Of a stretch of 42,203 nucleotides of DNA, positions 23,347-31,900 are shown piece by piece (positions within the stretch are counted from its first letter, which is position 1; each line of letters begins with the position of its first letter). Below the pieces are notes generated by a model that saw only the letters and a list, made by a program, of their open reading frames with translations, was not told where the DNA came from and searched no databases. This DNA is from CAIMZW01 sp037133095 (lineage in GTDB: Bacteria; Actinomycetota; Actinomycetes; Nanopelagicales; Nanopelagicaceae): assembly GCA_037133095.1 (NCBI GenBank), contig JBAXOT010000013.1:1-42203 (forward strand), read 5' to 3'. Made by a program: the position numbers and the translations under genes.

Positions 23347-24156
23347 ATGAGCACCATTGATTATGTAGCGCAGAAGATTTCGGGCGCAATAACAATTGAT
23401 GGTGACATCTCTAAAGATGTTTGGGCTTCGGCGCAATGGTCAAAGCGCTTCGTGGACATGGTTGATGGCGGGCCCGCTATTTACAACACCCAAACGGCAA
23501 TCCTCTGGAACGACGATTTTCTCTACCTTGCTTTTGATGCGCAGGAGCCTTTCTTAGCAGCCAATCAGACTGAACGAGACAGCATCATTTTCTTGGAAAA
23601 TGATCTGGAATTGTTCATTGATGGTGGAGATTGCTATTACGAACTTGAAGTAAACGCCTTAAACACAGTTTATGAAATTCTCTTTGCCTGGAAAGATACC
23701 TTTCTTGCCTCAGGTAAATTTGATCTCGAAACTTTTAATGTGCATTCGCCATCGACTTTTACCTTTGCTGGTGATTACGATCGAAGTGGGGCTAGTTTTT
23801 GGTCGGGTACTCACCCGCGTGGTGCCCGATGGGCTTTTAGAGATTTTGATCTTGCAGGCCTGGTCACTGGGGTTCATCTTCGCGGCACACTCAATGACGA
23901 TTCCGATGTTGATGAAGGTTGGTCTCTTGAAATTGCCATCCCGTGGCAAAGCTTGGGGCTGTTAGCCAATGGTCGAACTCTGCCACCCCGACCTGGCGAT
24001 ATTTGGTCGTTTTTCTTAGGTAGATTTCACAAGCTGATAGTCGGTGGCGAAGAGATTCACCCTCATCCGGCGTCGGCCCTTAACTCTCACGGAATTTATG
24101 ACACACATCAACCTGAAAAATGGAGCAGAGTTCTCATCGCGGATAATCTCTCCTAA
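23347..24156 (+). CDS. Carbohydrate-binding family 9-like protein without signal peptide
   Basis: 269 residues covered by one CBM9/DOMON-like beta-sandwich: ITIDGDISKDVWASAQW near 16-32, TQTAILWNDDFLYLAFDAQEP near 49-69 and ENDLELFIDGGDCYYELEVN near 82-101. Members usually bind glycans or haem and are exported; here no signal peptide, membrane helix or linker is seen, so it should be cytoplasmic. The ATG has a clear AAGGAG. It is the last gene of the ArsR unit and overlaps the 3' end of the exosortase-like gene on the other strand by 23 bases. Confidence 0.72.
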   Translation: MSTIDYVAQKISGAITIDGDISKDVWASAQWSKRFVDMVDGGPAIYNTQTAILWNDDFLYLAFDAQEPFLAANQTERDSIIFLENDLELFIDGGDCYYELEVNALNTVYEILFAWKDTFLASGKFDLETFNVHSPSTFTFAGDYDRSGASFWSGTHPRGARWAFRDFDLAGLVTGVHLRGTLNDDSDVDEGWSLEIAIPWQSLGLLANGRTLPPRPGDIWSFFLGRFHKLIVGGEEIHPHPASALNSHGIYDTHQPEKWSRVLIADNLS

Positions 24157-24631
24157 CTGGCGAATGGCGAATGATCCATACAACCCAGAGAAAGTAGAAA
24201 ATACCGGCCGGGATTTCATGGCTGAAGAGCCAAGAGAATCCGTGTGAGTACGCCACAAAACCGAGCACCAAACGGAGCAAGTTCACGGCTTGAATAGCCA
24301 GCGCGAATATGACGAAATTTCTTACATTTCTTTTAATGGAGTACCTGCCGTCCCAGAGAAGTGGCAACGTCCCAAGGATCGCTTCAATAGTGGTGCACGG
24401 CATCGCAACTTTGAAGAGGAGATGGTTGATATAGAAGGTGCTGCCGGACTCGCGAATGGCATTGACGCCAAAAAAATGTGATGCCGAAATGAGCGTGCTT
24501 GTCGTTAGGTCGCATAAGAATTGCCACTGAAATTGGAAGGCAAGCAGAATCAATAGAAACGAAGCTGCCACGCGCCACATCTCGGCCTTGGGTGAGGCAA
24601 ATGTATGCGTTTCTAGGTGTGTGCTAGCCAC
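24134..24631 (-). CDS. Exosortase/archaeosortase-like membrane transpeptidase
   Basis: 165-residue polytopic protein with about four membrane helices (20-40, 70-93, 103-128, 139-156). The three residues that define exosortases and archaeosortases appear in the right order and setting: C79 in MPCTTIEAILG, R120 in NLLRLVLG and H138 in SHEIPAGIFYF. This family cuts C-terminal sorting tails and transfers the protein to a lipid or glycan. It is shorter than EpsH-type enzymes (about 260-300 residues), as are many dedicated single-substrate forms. The GTG start lies inside the last codons of the upstream gene (8-base overlap), which encodes a protein with a tripartite C-terminal tail and is its probable substrate. 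Subfamily not assigned. Confidence 0.7.
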   Translation of the reverse strand: MASTHLETHTFASPKAEMWRVAASFLLILLAFQFQWQFLCDLTTSTLISASHFFGVNAIRESGSTFYINHLLFKVAMPCTTIEAILGTLPLLWDGRYSIKRNVRNFVIFALAIQAVNLLRLVLGFVAYSHGFSWLFSHEIPAGIFYFLWVVWIIRHSPVRRDYPR

Positions 24632-25646
24632 GAAGGTGCAAAATCTTTCTGCGTCGAATTTTTTGATATCCGAACCAGAGCGCTAGGAGCGCAATCAAGG
24701 TATAAAAGGAAACGGTGGTTGGACCCGCCGGAACGAAGGCGTTCGAGGTGAGCGTGAAGAGGGCCGATGCGCTCCCCGAAATATTGTGAGCCGTGATGGT
24801 GAAATCAGTTGCTGAGAAGGCATCGGTTGGAGCCCCAGTGAGGAGCCCGGAAGTGAGATCAAAGGTCATTCCAGTTGGGGCTGCCGGGGAAATTGAATAT
24901 TCAGCGACTGGGCCACCGGTGTTTGTAATGGTGTAGCCCGTAATTGTGTTGCCTGCAGTTACTACCTCGGAAGTCGAAGAGAGTGAAAACGCCGGAGGCA
25001 ATGGTGGCCGGGCAGGCGTAGTTACTGCGTCGCTGGGAGTCGATAGCGCAGAAACGCCATCGCCATTAGTCGCGCTTAGTGCAAATTTATATCGGGTCAA
25101 CGGCGCAAGGTTTGTGGCATAGACCAAACCGGCGGTTCCAGGTTGAATATTTAGTTGTGCTCCGGTTGGTAGAACATTGAGCGTGTAGTAAACAATTGGC
25201 GCATCTGCCGGTTGACTTGGAATTGCGAAGCGAATAGCGACTGTCGAAAAATCTAGAGCCTGCGCTGAAATTATTGATGGCGCCTCGGGTGGGGTGACAA
25301 CGTGCTGGTAGGAATGCGCATCTTGATAAGAATGGCAGTTTGGGCGAATGACGACATAAGGAATTTGAGATCCGTTCTTGCTTTGGCAGGTCGTGAGGGT
25401 TTGTATTGCGATGGTTCCGGCCGATTGCGAACTATTGACCGGGCCGACCTCATGCCAAACGAGAGTTCCCTCGGAAGCAGAGTGGCAAGGGTTTTTGTCA
25501 GAGGCAATTCGAACTTGCCCGCTAGAAATATTCTTGCAGGTGCTTATAACGGCTGAGTTTGCAGTAGCGCTGGTTATGAGTCCAAAAGTAAACAAGGCGC
25601 TTGCTCCAAGAGCGGCTATGACAGAGCCCGAAATAAATTTACGCAC
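24624..25646 (-). CDS. Surface protein with C-terminal sorting tail, probable substrate of the adjacent exosortase-like enzyme
   Basis: 340 residues from a GTG at 25646, chosen because AAGGGG precedes it and a signal peptide (RKFISGSVIAALGASALF) follows directly; the frame opens at a TTG seven codons earlier. After the signal peptide come two small cysteine-pair modules (30-115), a fibronectin type III-like domain (about 120-212) and a putative Ig/cadherin-like domain (about 222-303, with PTGMTFDLTSGLLTGAPT). The tail is tripartite: a VPAGPTT motif near 305-311, a helix FYTLIALLALWFGY and a basic end KIRRRKILHLRG. It is not PEP-CTERM or LPXTG. Translationally coupled to the enzyme gene. Confidence 0.78.
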   Translation of the reverse strand: MRKFISGSVIAALGASALFTFGLITSATANSAVISTCKNISSGQVRIASDKNPCHSASEGTLVWHEVGPVNSSQSAGTIAIQTLTTCQSKNGSQIPYVVIRPNCHSYQDAHSYQHVVTPPEAPSIISAQALDFSTVAIRFAIPSQPADAPIVYYTLNVLPTGAQLNIQPGTAGLVYATNLAPLTRYKFALSATNGDGVSALSTPSDAVTTPARPPLPPAFSLSSTSEVVTAGNTITGYTITNTGGPVAEYSISPAAPTGMTFDLTSGLLTGAPTDAFSATDFTITAHNISGSASALFTLTSNAFVPAGPTTVSFYTLIALLALWFGYQKIRRRKILHLRG

Positions 25647-25665
25647 CGAGAATTCCCCTTTAATC

Positions 25666-25671
25666 AATATA
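25666..25671 (-). promoter_or_regulatory. -10 box TATATT for the sorted-protein/exosortase unit
   Basis: Minus-strand TATATT upstream of the AAGGGG ribosome site and GTG start at 25646. The inverted repeat 25672-25696 sits just upstream, in the -35 region. Confidence 0.4.
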
Positions 25672-25696
25672 ACCTCTAGTGGTGGACTCTAGAGGT
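25672..25696. promoter_or_regulatory. Inverted repeat, probable operator between divergent genes
   Basis: ACCTCTAG and CTAGAGGT form perfect 8-base arms around 9 bases. It borders the -10 box of the sorted-protein gene and lies about 14 bases before the -35 box of the alcohol dehydrogenase, so one regulator could act on both. No regulator gene is adjacent. Confidence 0.5.
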
Positions 25697-25709
25697 AGAC
25701 CCAGAGTTT

Positions 25710-25738
25710 TTTACAGGTTCTCGTACATGGTTTAGCCT
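25710..25738 (+). promoter_or_regulatory. Promoter of the alcohol dehydrogenase gene
   Basis: TTTACA (25710-25715), a 17-base spacer and TAGCCT (25733-25738), then 7 bases to the GTG at 25746. Best complete sigma-70-type promoter in the window; leaderless mRNA expected. Confidence 0.6.
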
Positions 25739-25745
25739 AGCCACG

Positions 25746-26780
25746 GTGAAGTCGATATATTTTGCAGAGTTTGCCGGACCGATCGAGATTGTCGAGATAG
25801 CGACCCCGACAGCCTCGCCAAAAGGCGTTGTCATCAAAGTAGAAGCCACCGGACTTTGCCGCAGTGATTGGCACGCTTGGATGGGTCATGATTCGGATAT
25901 AACGCTTCCTCATGTGCCAGGGCACGAGCTGGCGGGGGTCATCAGTGAAATTGGTAGCGAAGTATCTCGAATTAAGATCGGTGACCGGGTAACGGTGCCT
26001 TTTGTTTGTGGCTGTGGGTCGTGCGAGTGGTGCGCAACTGGAAATGCCCAAGTCTGTCCGAACCAAACTCAACCAGGTTTTACCCACTGGGGATCATTTG
26101 CTGAATATGTGGCGATTGAGAATGCAGATTTCAATGTCATCGACCTACCCGCAGAAGTTAGCTACGAAGCAGCCGCTGCTTTGGGTTGTCGATTTGCCAC
26201 CGCATTTAGAGGATTGAAATATCGGGCCAAAGTTCAACCGGATGAATGGGTTGTAGTTTTTGGATGTGGCGGGGTTGGCCTTTCCGCAATTATGATCGCC
26301 AAGGCCCTTGATGCAAAAGTCATTGCAGTTGATATTTATGGTGAGGCCCTCGATAAAGCCAAAGCGTTAGGCGCTGATTTTGCAATTAATTCGAGGGAAG
26401 AAGTCGCTCTACAAACAATACTCACCATTACTTCAGGTGGGGCTCATGTGGGAATCGACGCACTGGGATCAGCGGAAACCGCTAAGAATTCCATTCTCTC
26501 TTTACACAGGCGAGGCCGCCACGTTCAACTGGGTTTGCTTCTCACTGAATCAGGACAAAGCCCGATTCCGATGGCACGCGTTATCGCATACGAATTGGAT
26601 CTTCTAGGCAGCCATGGAATGGCGGCAGTCGATTATCCGGAGTTACTTGAATTAGTGAGAACCGGGGTGCTTCGACCGAATCAATTAATCGAACGTACTC
26701 TCGATCTGGCTTCCGGCGCTAAGGCACTTGCGTCAATGGCAGAGGTGCCTCAGGTCGGAATTACCATCATTAAGCCTTAG
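25746..26780 (+). CDS. Zinc-dependent medium-chain alcohol dehydrogenase
   Basis: 344 residues. Catalytic zinc ligands C38 (GLCRSDWHAW) and H60-E61 (PGHE), structural zinc cysteines C90, C93, C96 and C104, and the NAD site GCGGVGLS in the Rossmann domain near 175-182. Oxidises an alcohol or polyol with NAD(P); substrate unknown. The acidic residue after the second Rossmann strand (AVDIYGEAL) favours NAD over NADP. Convergent with the aldo/keto reductase gene, 5 bases away. The GTG start is supported by the promoter spacing. Confidence 0.92.
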   Translation: MKSIYFAEFAGPIEIVEIATPTASPKGVVIKVEATGLCRSDWHAWMGHDSDITLPHVPGHELAGVISEIGSEVSRIKIGDRVTVPFVCGCGSCEWCATGNAQVCPNQTQPGFTHWGSFAEYVAIENADFNVIDLPAEVSYEAAAALGCRFATAFRGLKYRAKVQPDEWVVVFGCGGVGLSAIMIAKALDAKVIAVDIYGEALDKAKALGADFAINSREEVALQTILTITSGGAHVGIDALGSAETAKNSILSLHRRGRHVQLGLLLTESGQSPIPMARVIAYELDLLGSHGMAAVDYPELLELVRTGVLRPNQLIERTLDLASGAKALASMAEVPQVGITIIKP

Positions 26781-26785
26781 ATCTC

Positions 26786-27757
26786 TTACCAGGCGTAGTC
26801 CTCGGGAGATGTTTTAAATCCGGGGAAAATCTGATCTAGTTTGGCTAAATCTTCAGCGGTGAGTACGACGTCTAGTGAGCGAATAGCGGCATCAAGTTGA
26901 GCCTGGGTTCTTGGCCCAATGATGGGAGCCGTGACTGCAGGTTGTGCCAGCAGCCATGCCAAAGCAATATCGCCGGGCTCCTGTCCCAGTTCTTGGCAGA
27001 AATCTTCGTAACTTTCGATTTGCGTGCGTCGAGATTCAACCGCCTCTTTGGATCGACCAGTGAGGCGACGACTGCCATCTCGATCTTTTCGAAGTACGCC
27101 GCCTAGTAGACCACCATGCAATGGCGACCAGGGCAGAATTCCAATTCCATAGTTGAGTGCGGCCGGAATCACTTCACGTTCGATGTCGCGTTGGGCCAGG
27201 CTGTAGATGGATTGTTCGGAAACCAAACCCATGAAGTTGCGCGATGTAGCGGCGCTTTGTGCCTGAACCAAATGCCACCCGGCAAAGTTGCTGCTGCCCA
27301 CGTAGAGAATCTTTCCTTGCGCGACGAGCACCTCCATCGCTTGCCAGATTTCTTCCCAAGGAGTGGCGCGATCGATGTGGTGCATTTGATATAAATCGAT
27401 GTAATCAGTTTGCAAACGTTTCAGGCTGGCATCTACTGCTCGTCGGATATTCAGGGCAGAGAGCCCTCGGTTATTTGGCCAGGGATCCATCTCGCCATAC
27501 AGTTTTGTTGCGAGTACCACTTTCTCGCGTCGTCCGCCGCCTTGGGCGAACCAGTTACCAAGGATAACTTCGGTGCCACCGAAATTCTCTGGTCCCCCGT
27601 ATCTGTTTGCAGTATCGATAAAGTTGATTCCGCTCGCGAGCGCTGAATCCATAATGGAATGCGAAGTACTCTCATCAGTCTCTGGCCCAAAGTTCATGGT
27701 GCCAAGACAGATTCGACTGACCGAGATTCCGGAACGACCTAAGTGTGAAAATTTCAT
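26786..27757 (-). CDS. Aldo/keto reductase
   Basis: 323-residue TIM-barrel NADPH reductase. Visible are the N-terminal KFSHLGRSGISVSRICLGTM, the catalytic Asp and Tyr in FIDTANRYG, the lysine in LATKLYG and the histidine in YQMHHID; the cofactor end has SNFAGW and later IIGPRTQAQLD. It belongs to the YhdN/IolS-like branch (shape of AKR11/AKR12), whose substrates range from sugars to methylglyoxal. The ATG lies 6 bases after TACCTT, again a leaderless pattern. Confidence 0.92.
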   Translation of the reverse strand: MKFSHLGRSGISVSRICLGTMNFGPETDESTSHSIMDSALASGINFIDTANRYGGPENFGGTEVILGNWFAQGGGRREKVVLATKLYGEMDPWPNNRGLSALNIRRAVDASLKRLQTDYIDLYQMHHIDRATPWEEIWQAMEVLVAQGKILYVGSSNFAGWHLVQAQSAATSRNFMGLVSEQSIYSLAQRDIEREVIPAALNYGIGILPWSPLHGGLLGGVLRKDRDGSRRLTGRSKEAVESRRTQIESYEDFCQELGQEPGDIALAWLLAQPAVTAPIIGPRTQAQLDAAIRSLDVVLTAEDLAKLDQIFPGFKTSPEDYAW

Positions 27758-27763
27758 AGCTGA

Positions 27764-27769
27764 AAGGTA
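27764..27769 (-). promoter_or_regulatory. -10 box TACCTT for the aldo/keto reductase
   Basis: Minus-strand TACCTT, 6 bases, ATG at 27757; no ribosome site. Confidence 0.4.
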
Positions 27770-27819
27770 ACGATTTTCCCAACATTATGCTGGTCTAGAA
27801 ATGTGGAACAATCCCAGAC

Positions 27820-28953
27820 ATGCCTGCCCTTGAAGCCAAGAGTTCGGCACCAATTCATAGGGCCACAATCTGGCACGCGCTAGCGGCCTTTGTGCTGGTG
27901 CGAATGGCGGGGTTGGTGGCTTTATGGGTAATGGCTGCGATTCGCCACAAATCTGCTCACTCGGTTTTTTTCCGCTGGGATGCGCAGTGGTATCGCAGGA
28001 TCGCCGAAAATGGTTATGGCTATGTCACCACCAGCGCTAACGGGCACCGGCTCTCCGACTATGCTTTTTTTCCAGCGCAACCTATCGCCGAACGGACAAT
28101 TCACTTCTTGACAAACCTCTCAGCAGTCAGCGCCGGGTTGGTTGTTGCAGCGGTCGCCTCTGTCTTTGCTGCCACGGGGATATATCGGATTGCGAGCCAT
28201 GTTTACGACGCAAGAGTTGCCTTCTTTGCGGTGTTCTTATGGGCAAGCATTCCCATTGGTGTCGTGGAATCTTTGTCCTACAGCGAATCACTTTTTACCG
28301 CCTTCGCGGCTTGGTCGCTCTTCTTCCTCCTGAAACGAAAATGGTTGCTCGCCGCAACCTTCTCTTCCCTTGCCAGTTTTACTCGTCCAATAGGTTTGGC
28401 GGTCGCGCTGGCAGTCATAGTCACCATTTTTTCCATCGCTCGCCGGCAGCGAGAAAGAATTTCGCGCGAACAATTACTCGCCATTGCGCTCGCACCACTT
28501 GGTTGGATCGCCTACGTCATTTACGTCGGCGTAAAGACGAGGAGTATTACCGGATATTTCGGTGTGGAATCACGTTGGGGAAATGGTTTCGATGGTGGAA
28601 GGGCATTCTTGCGGTGGTGCGCCCATTTGCTGACAGGTCCAACTCCGCTGGCTGGTGTTGCCGTGGTTCTGGCCGTTGCACTCTTAATGTGGTTGCTCGT
28701 TACTTGCTACCGGCAAGAACAACCGTTGCCACTTCTCGTTTATATTTTAGTTTTGGTGGCCCTTTCGCTGACCACATCAGGTTATTTTGGCTCCAAACCT
28801 CGGTATCTGCTGCCGGGATTTCCGCTGCTCTTTCCGTGGGCTCGGTACCTAGAGCGCCAGAAGACAAAGGGGAAAGTTGTCATAAGCGTGGGGTTGATCA
28901 TGGCTGGTGCCGGATACGGGGCCTTCTGGCTTTTGGGTAACGGCCCCCTCTAG
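27820..28953 (+). CDS. PIG-V-like integral membrane glycosyltransferase
   Basis: 377 residues, about nine or ten membrane helices. The loop after helix 1 has RWDAQWYRRIAENGY and later FFPAQP, the pattern of the PIG-V/GT76-like GT-C glycosyltransferases that use polyprenyl-phosphate sugars; SYSESLFTAFAAW and SKPRYLLPGFPLLFPWARYLE are also typical. In actinobacteria such proteins are thought to be mannosyltransferases acting outside the membrane. Acceptor unknown. The stop shares 4 bases with the stop of putA on the opposite strand (28950-28953). Confidence 0.8.
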   Translation: MPALEAKSSAPIHRATIWHALAAFVLVRMAGLVALWVMAAIRHKSAHSVFFRWDAQWYRRIAENGYGYVTTSANGHRLSDYAFFPAQPIAERTIHFLTNLSAVSAGLVVAAVASVFAATGIYRIASHVYDARVAFFAVFLWASIPIGVVESLSYSESLFTAFAAWSLFFLLKRKWLLAATFSSLASFTRPIGLAVALAVIVTIFSIARRQRERISREQLLAIALAPLGWIAYVIYVGVKTRSITGYFGVESRWGNGFDGGRAFLRWCAHLLTGPTPLAGVAVVLAVALLMWLLVTCYRQEQPLPLLVYILVLVALSLTTSGYFGSKPRYLLPGFPLLFPWARYLERQKTKGKVVISVGLIMAGAGYGAFWLLGNGPL

Positions 28954-31900
28954 GAGGTTTTTCGCAATCCGAGACAGATGGGTTTTGGACCTGCCTTGAC
29001 GTTTCCAAACCGATGATTGTTTATCGAGACGCTCTGTTCTAAAAGCCATCGCACTATTTCGATGTCCCCACGTTGGGCCACCGGTCGAATATCAATCGAT
29101 ACCCCTATTTTCAGCAGTTCTGTTCTGGGGGCGGGCTCACTTGAGAGCCAGCGGACCCGATGTTTGGCCCGCCCAATGAGTTCTGAAATTGATTCTGTTT
29201 CTTCATTACTCCAAGAAACGGCAACCGATAGGAAATCTGAAATGTAATTGACGAGAGCGATCTCCTCAGGCCTGGTCGAGTGATCAACGCGTACTATTAC
29301 AGGATCAAGTGGTCGGCGATAACGGAAATAGTTTCGTTCCACAACAAGGTTTGAAGTCTCGATCGACTTGCTGCCGGCATTTTTCCACCACTCGTTGACC
29401 GACCAGACCGCACCGCTAACTCCCGAGACTGGCTTCCAGTTTCGCAGACCGTGAACATAATTTGGCCCGCCAGCTTTTACAGTGGCGCCGACACTGCTGG
29501 CCTTCCAACCGCCAAAAGGTTGTCGCCCAACAACAGCGCCGGTTATTCCTCGGTTGATGTAAAGGTTGCCGGCTTGCACGTGTTCCATCCAGTACTCGCA
29601 TTCGGCTTCATCGAGTGAGTGCAAGCCGGCGGTTAAACCAAAGGCAGTGCCATTCTGCACCTCAATTGCGCTTTGCAGATCGTCAACGACGATAAGTCCC
29701 AGGACTGGTCCAAACCACTCATTGGTGTGAGTCCACGAACCTGGCTTCACTCCAACCTTTACACCTGGCCGCCAAAGATTTCCCGACTCGTCAATTTGTT
29801 CTGGTTCAACAATCCAACTTTCGCCCTCGTCGAGCTGGGACAACGCCCGCAACAAGGCTCCTTCAGGTGGACGAATTATGGGACCAACGTGTGATGCCAG
29901 ATCCCAGCCGGCACCGACATGCAAAGTAGTGACATCATCAACGAGTTGGCGGAGAAAAAGAGGATTATCAAATGCGCCTTTGAGAATGATGCCGATACTG
30001 GATGCGCTGCATTTTTGTCCCGCATGCCCAAAGGCAGATTGCACCAAGTCCTTTACGGCGGCCTCAATATCAGCGCAGGCTGAAATGATGATGGAGTTCT
30101 TACCACTCGTTTCGCCGAGCAGGTTGAGATCATTGCGCCATTCAGTGAAAAGCCGGGCAGTGTCGAGCGACCCTGTTAACACGAGGGCATCCACACCTGG
30201 ATGTTTCACCAAATATTGACCCGAATCGTCATCACGAGCCGGAAGAAAATGAAGCGCTTCCTTTGGCACCCCGGCTTGCCATAATTGTTGAACCAAAAGC
30301 CAAGCCACGGCAACGCTCTCTGGCGCCGGCTTAAGAATCACCGAGTTTCCGGCGGCCAACGAAGCAAGCACACCTCCGGCTGGAATTGCATAAGGAAAGT
30401 TCCAGGGCGGAACGACGAGCACTGTTCCAATGGGGGAGGATTGTCTACTGTCGATGGTTGAATGTGCGTAATAGCGGGCAAAGTCAATCGCTTCACTCAC
30501 CTCAGGGTCAGCCTCTGCCACCGTCTTTCCAGTATCGCGCGCCATAACAGCGATCGATAATGCCCGTTGATTTTCCATGACCTCCGCGACTCGCAGCAAT
30601 ATGTTCCGTCTTTCGGAAATCGGTCTACTGTTCCAGCGCGGTCCGCCAACTCGAGCGGCTGATATTGCGCTTTCAATGAGATCTCGATTTATCACACTGT
30701 ATGAATACCAATTTTGCAAATTATCGCCAGGATCACTGCCATATTCGAATTCATCGGTGACTAGAGATTCGCCATTTATGACCACGGGCACTTGTTTGCC
30801 GTTTGCGGGAGTGAGCCTTTTAATCTTTGCAATTTCCTTTGAGACGCAGGACCAATAGTGAACATTTGTCGGATCACCTGAAGGTTGATTGAAGAAGGAC
30901 GAGTCGCGATTGTTCTCCATGCCGTGTCGCCGTGAGCTGGTAGAAATCTCATGACGATCTTCGACAGATTTCTCAAATCGAAGTTTTTGTCGCTCAAATT
31001 CACTAGGATTTTTATCGATGGTGAATGAGGCTGTTAAATAATTTTCATCTGAAGTGTTCTCATCTAAACGCCGAACCAGATAGGCAATCGCAGAAGCAAA
31101 GTCATCGGCTCGAGTAACGGGCGCGTACAAGAGCACCCGATTGCCGGCATGAGCCAAGGCTCGAGCTTCAGCCTGCGCCATCCCCTCCAACATTTCGATG
31201 TCAATTTGGTGACTGACCCCTCTGGAGCGAGCGACTTCGATTGCCCAAGAGATGTGAAAAATATTGTGGCTGGCAATCCCGATTCGAAGAGACCCGGCAT
31301 ATTCTGTTCGAAGAGCTGCATCGATCAGCCTGGCGTAACTCGCATCAACTTCAGCTTTCGTGGAATAGGGGGCGGCAACCCAGCCCTGCACATGTGCTTC
31401 TGCCTTTTCCATCGCCAAGTTAGCGCCTTTGACCAAACGTATTTTAATTGCGGCTCCGCCGGCTAGATTTCTTTCGACAGCCCACGAAGCCAAATCAGCA
31501 AAGGCGGAGTGGGATTCTGGTAAATAAGCTTGAAGGACGATGCCGGCTTGAACATTCAGAAACTCAGGTTCACTAAGAACTAATGTGAAGGCGCGCACAG
31601 TTAGTGCCAGGTCTCGATACTCTTCCATGTCAAGATTTATAAAAGTGTTATGTGTGTTAGCTGCTCGATAGATGTTTCGCAATTTTTCACTTACTCGGAT
31701 AACCGATCCATCATGGTCGATGGCGATGAGCTGACTAGTAATCGAAGAGAGTTTTACCGAGACGAAATCCACATCGGCTCGAGAGATCATTTCAATTATG
31801 CAAGATTCTCGTTCATCTGCTTCCTTTGCACCAAGAACGGCTTCTCCGAGAACATTCACATTGAAATTGAAACCTTGTGATTTTCGGCTGGCCATGACCT

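Noticed and set aside
28239..28940. 233-codon plus-strand frame overlapping the PIG-V-like gene
   Set aside because: Arg/Cys/Trp-rich shadow in another frame; the membrane protein frame has family motifs.
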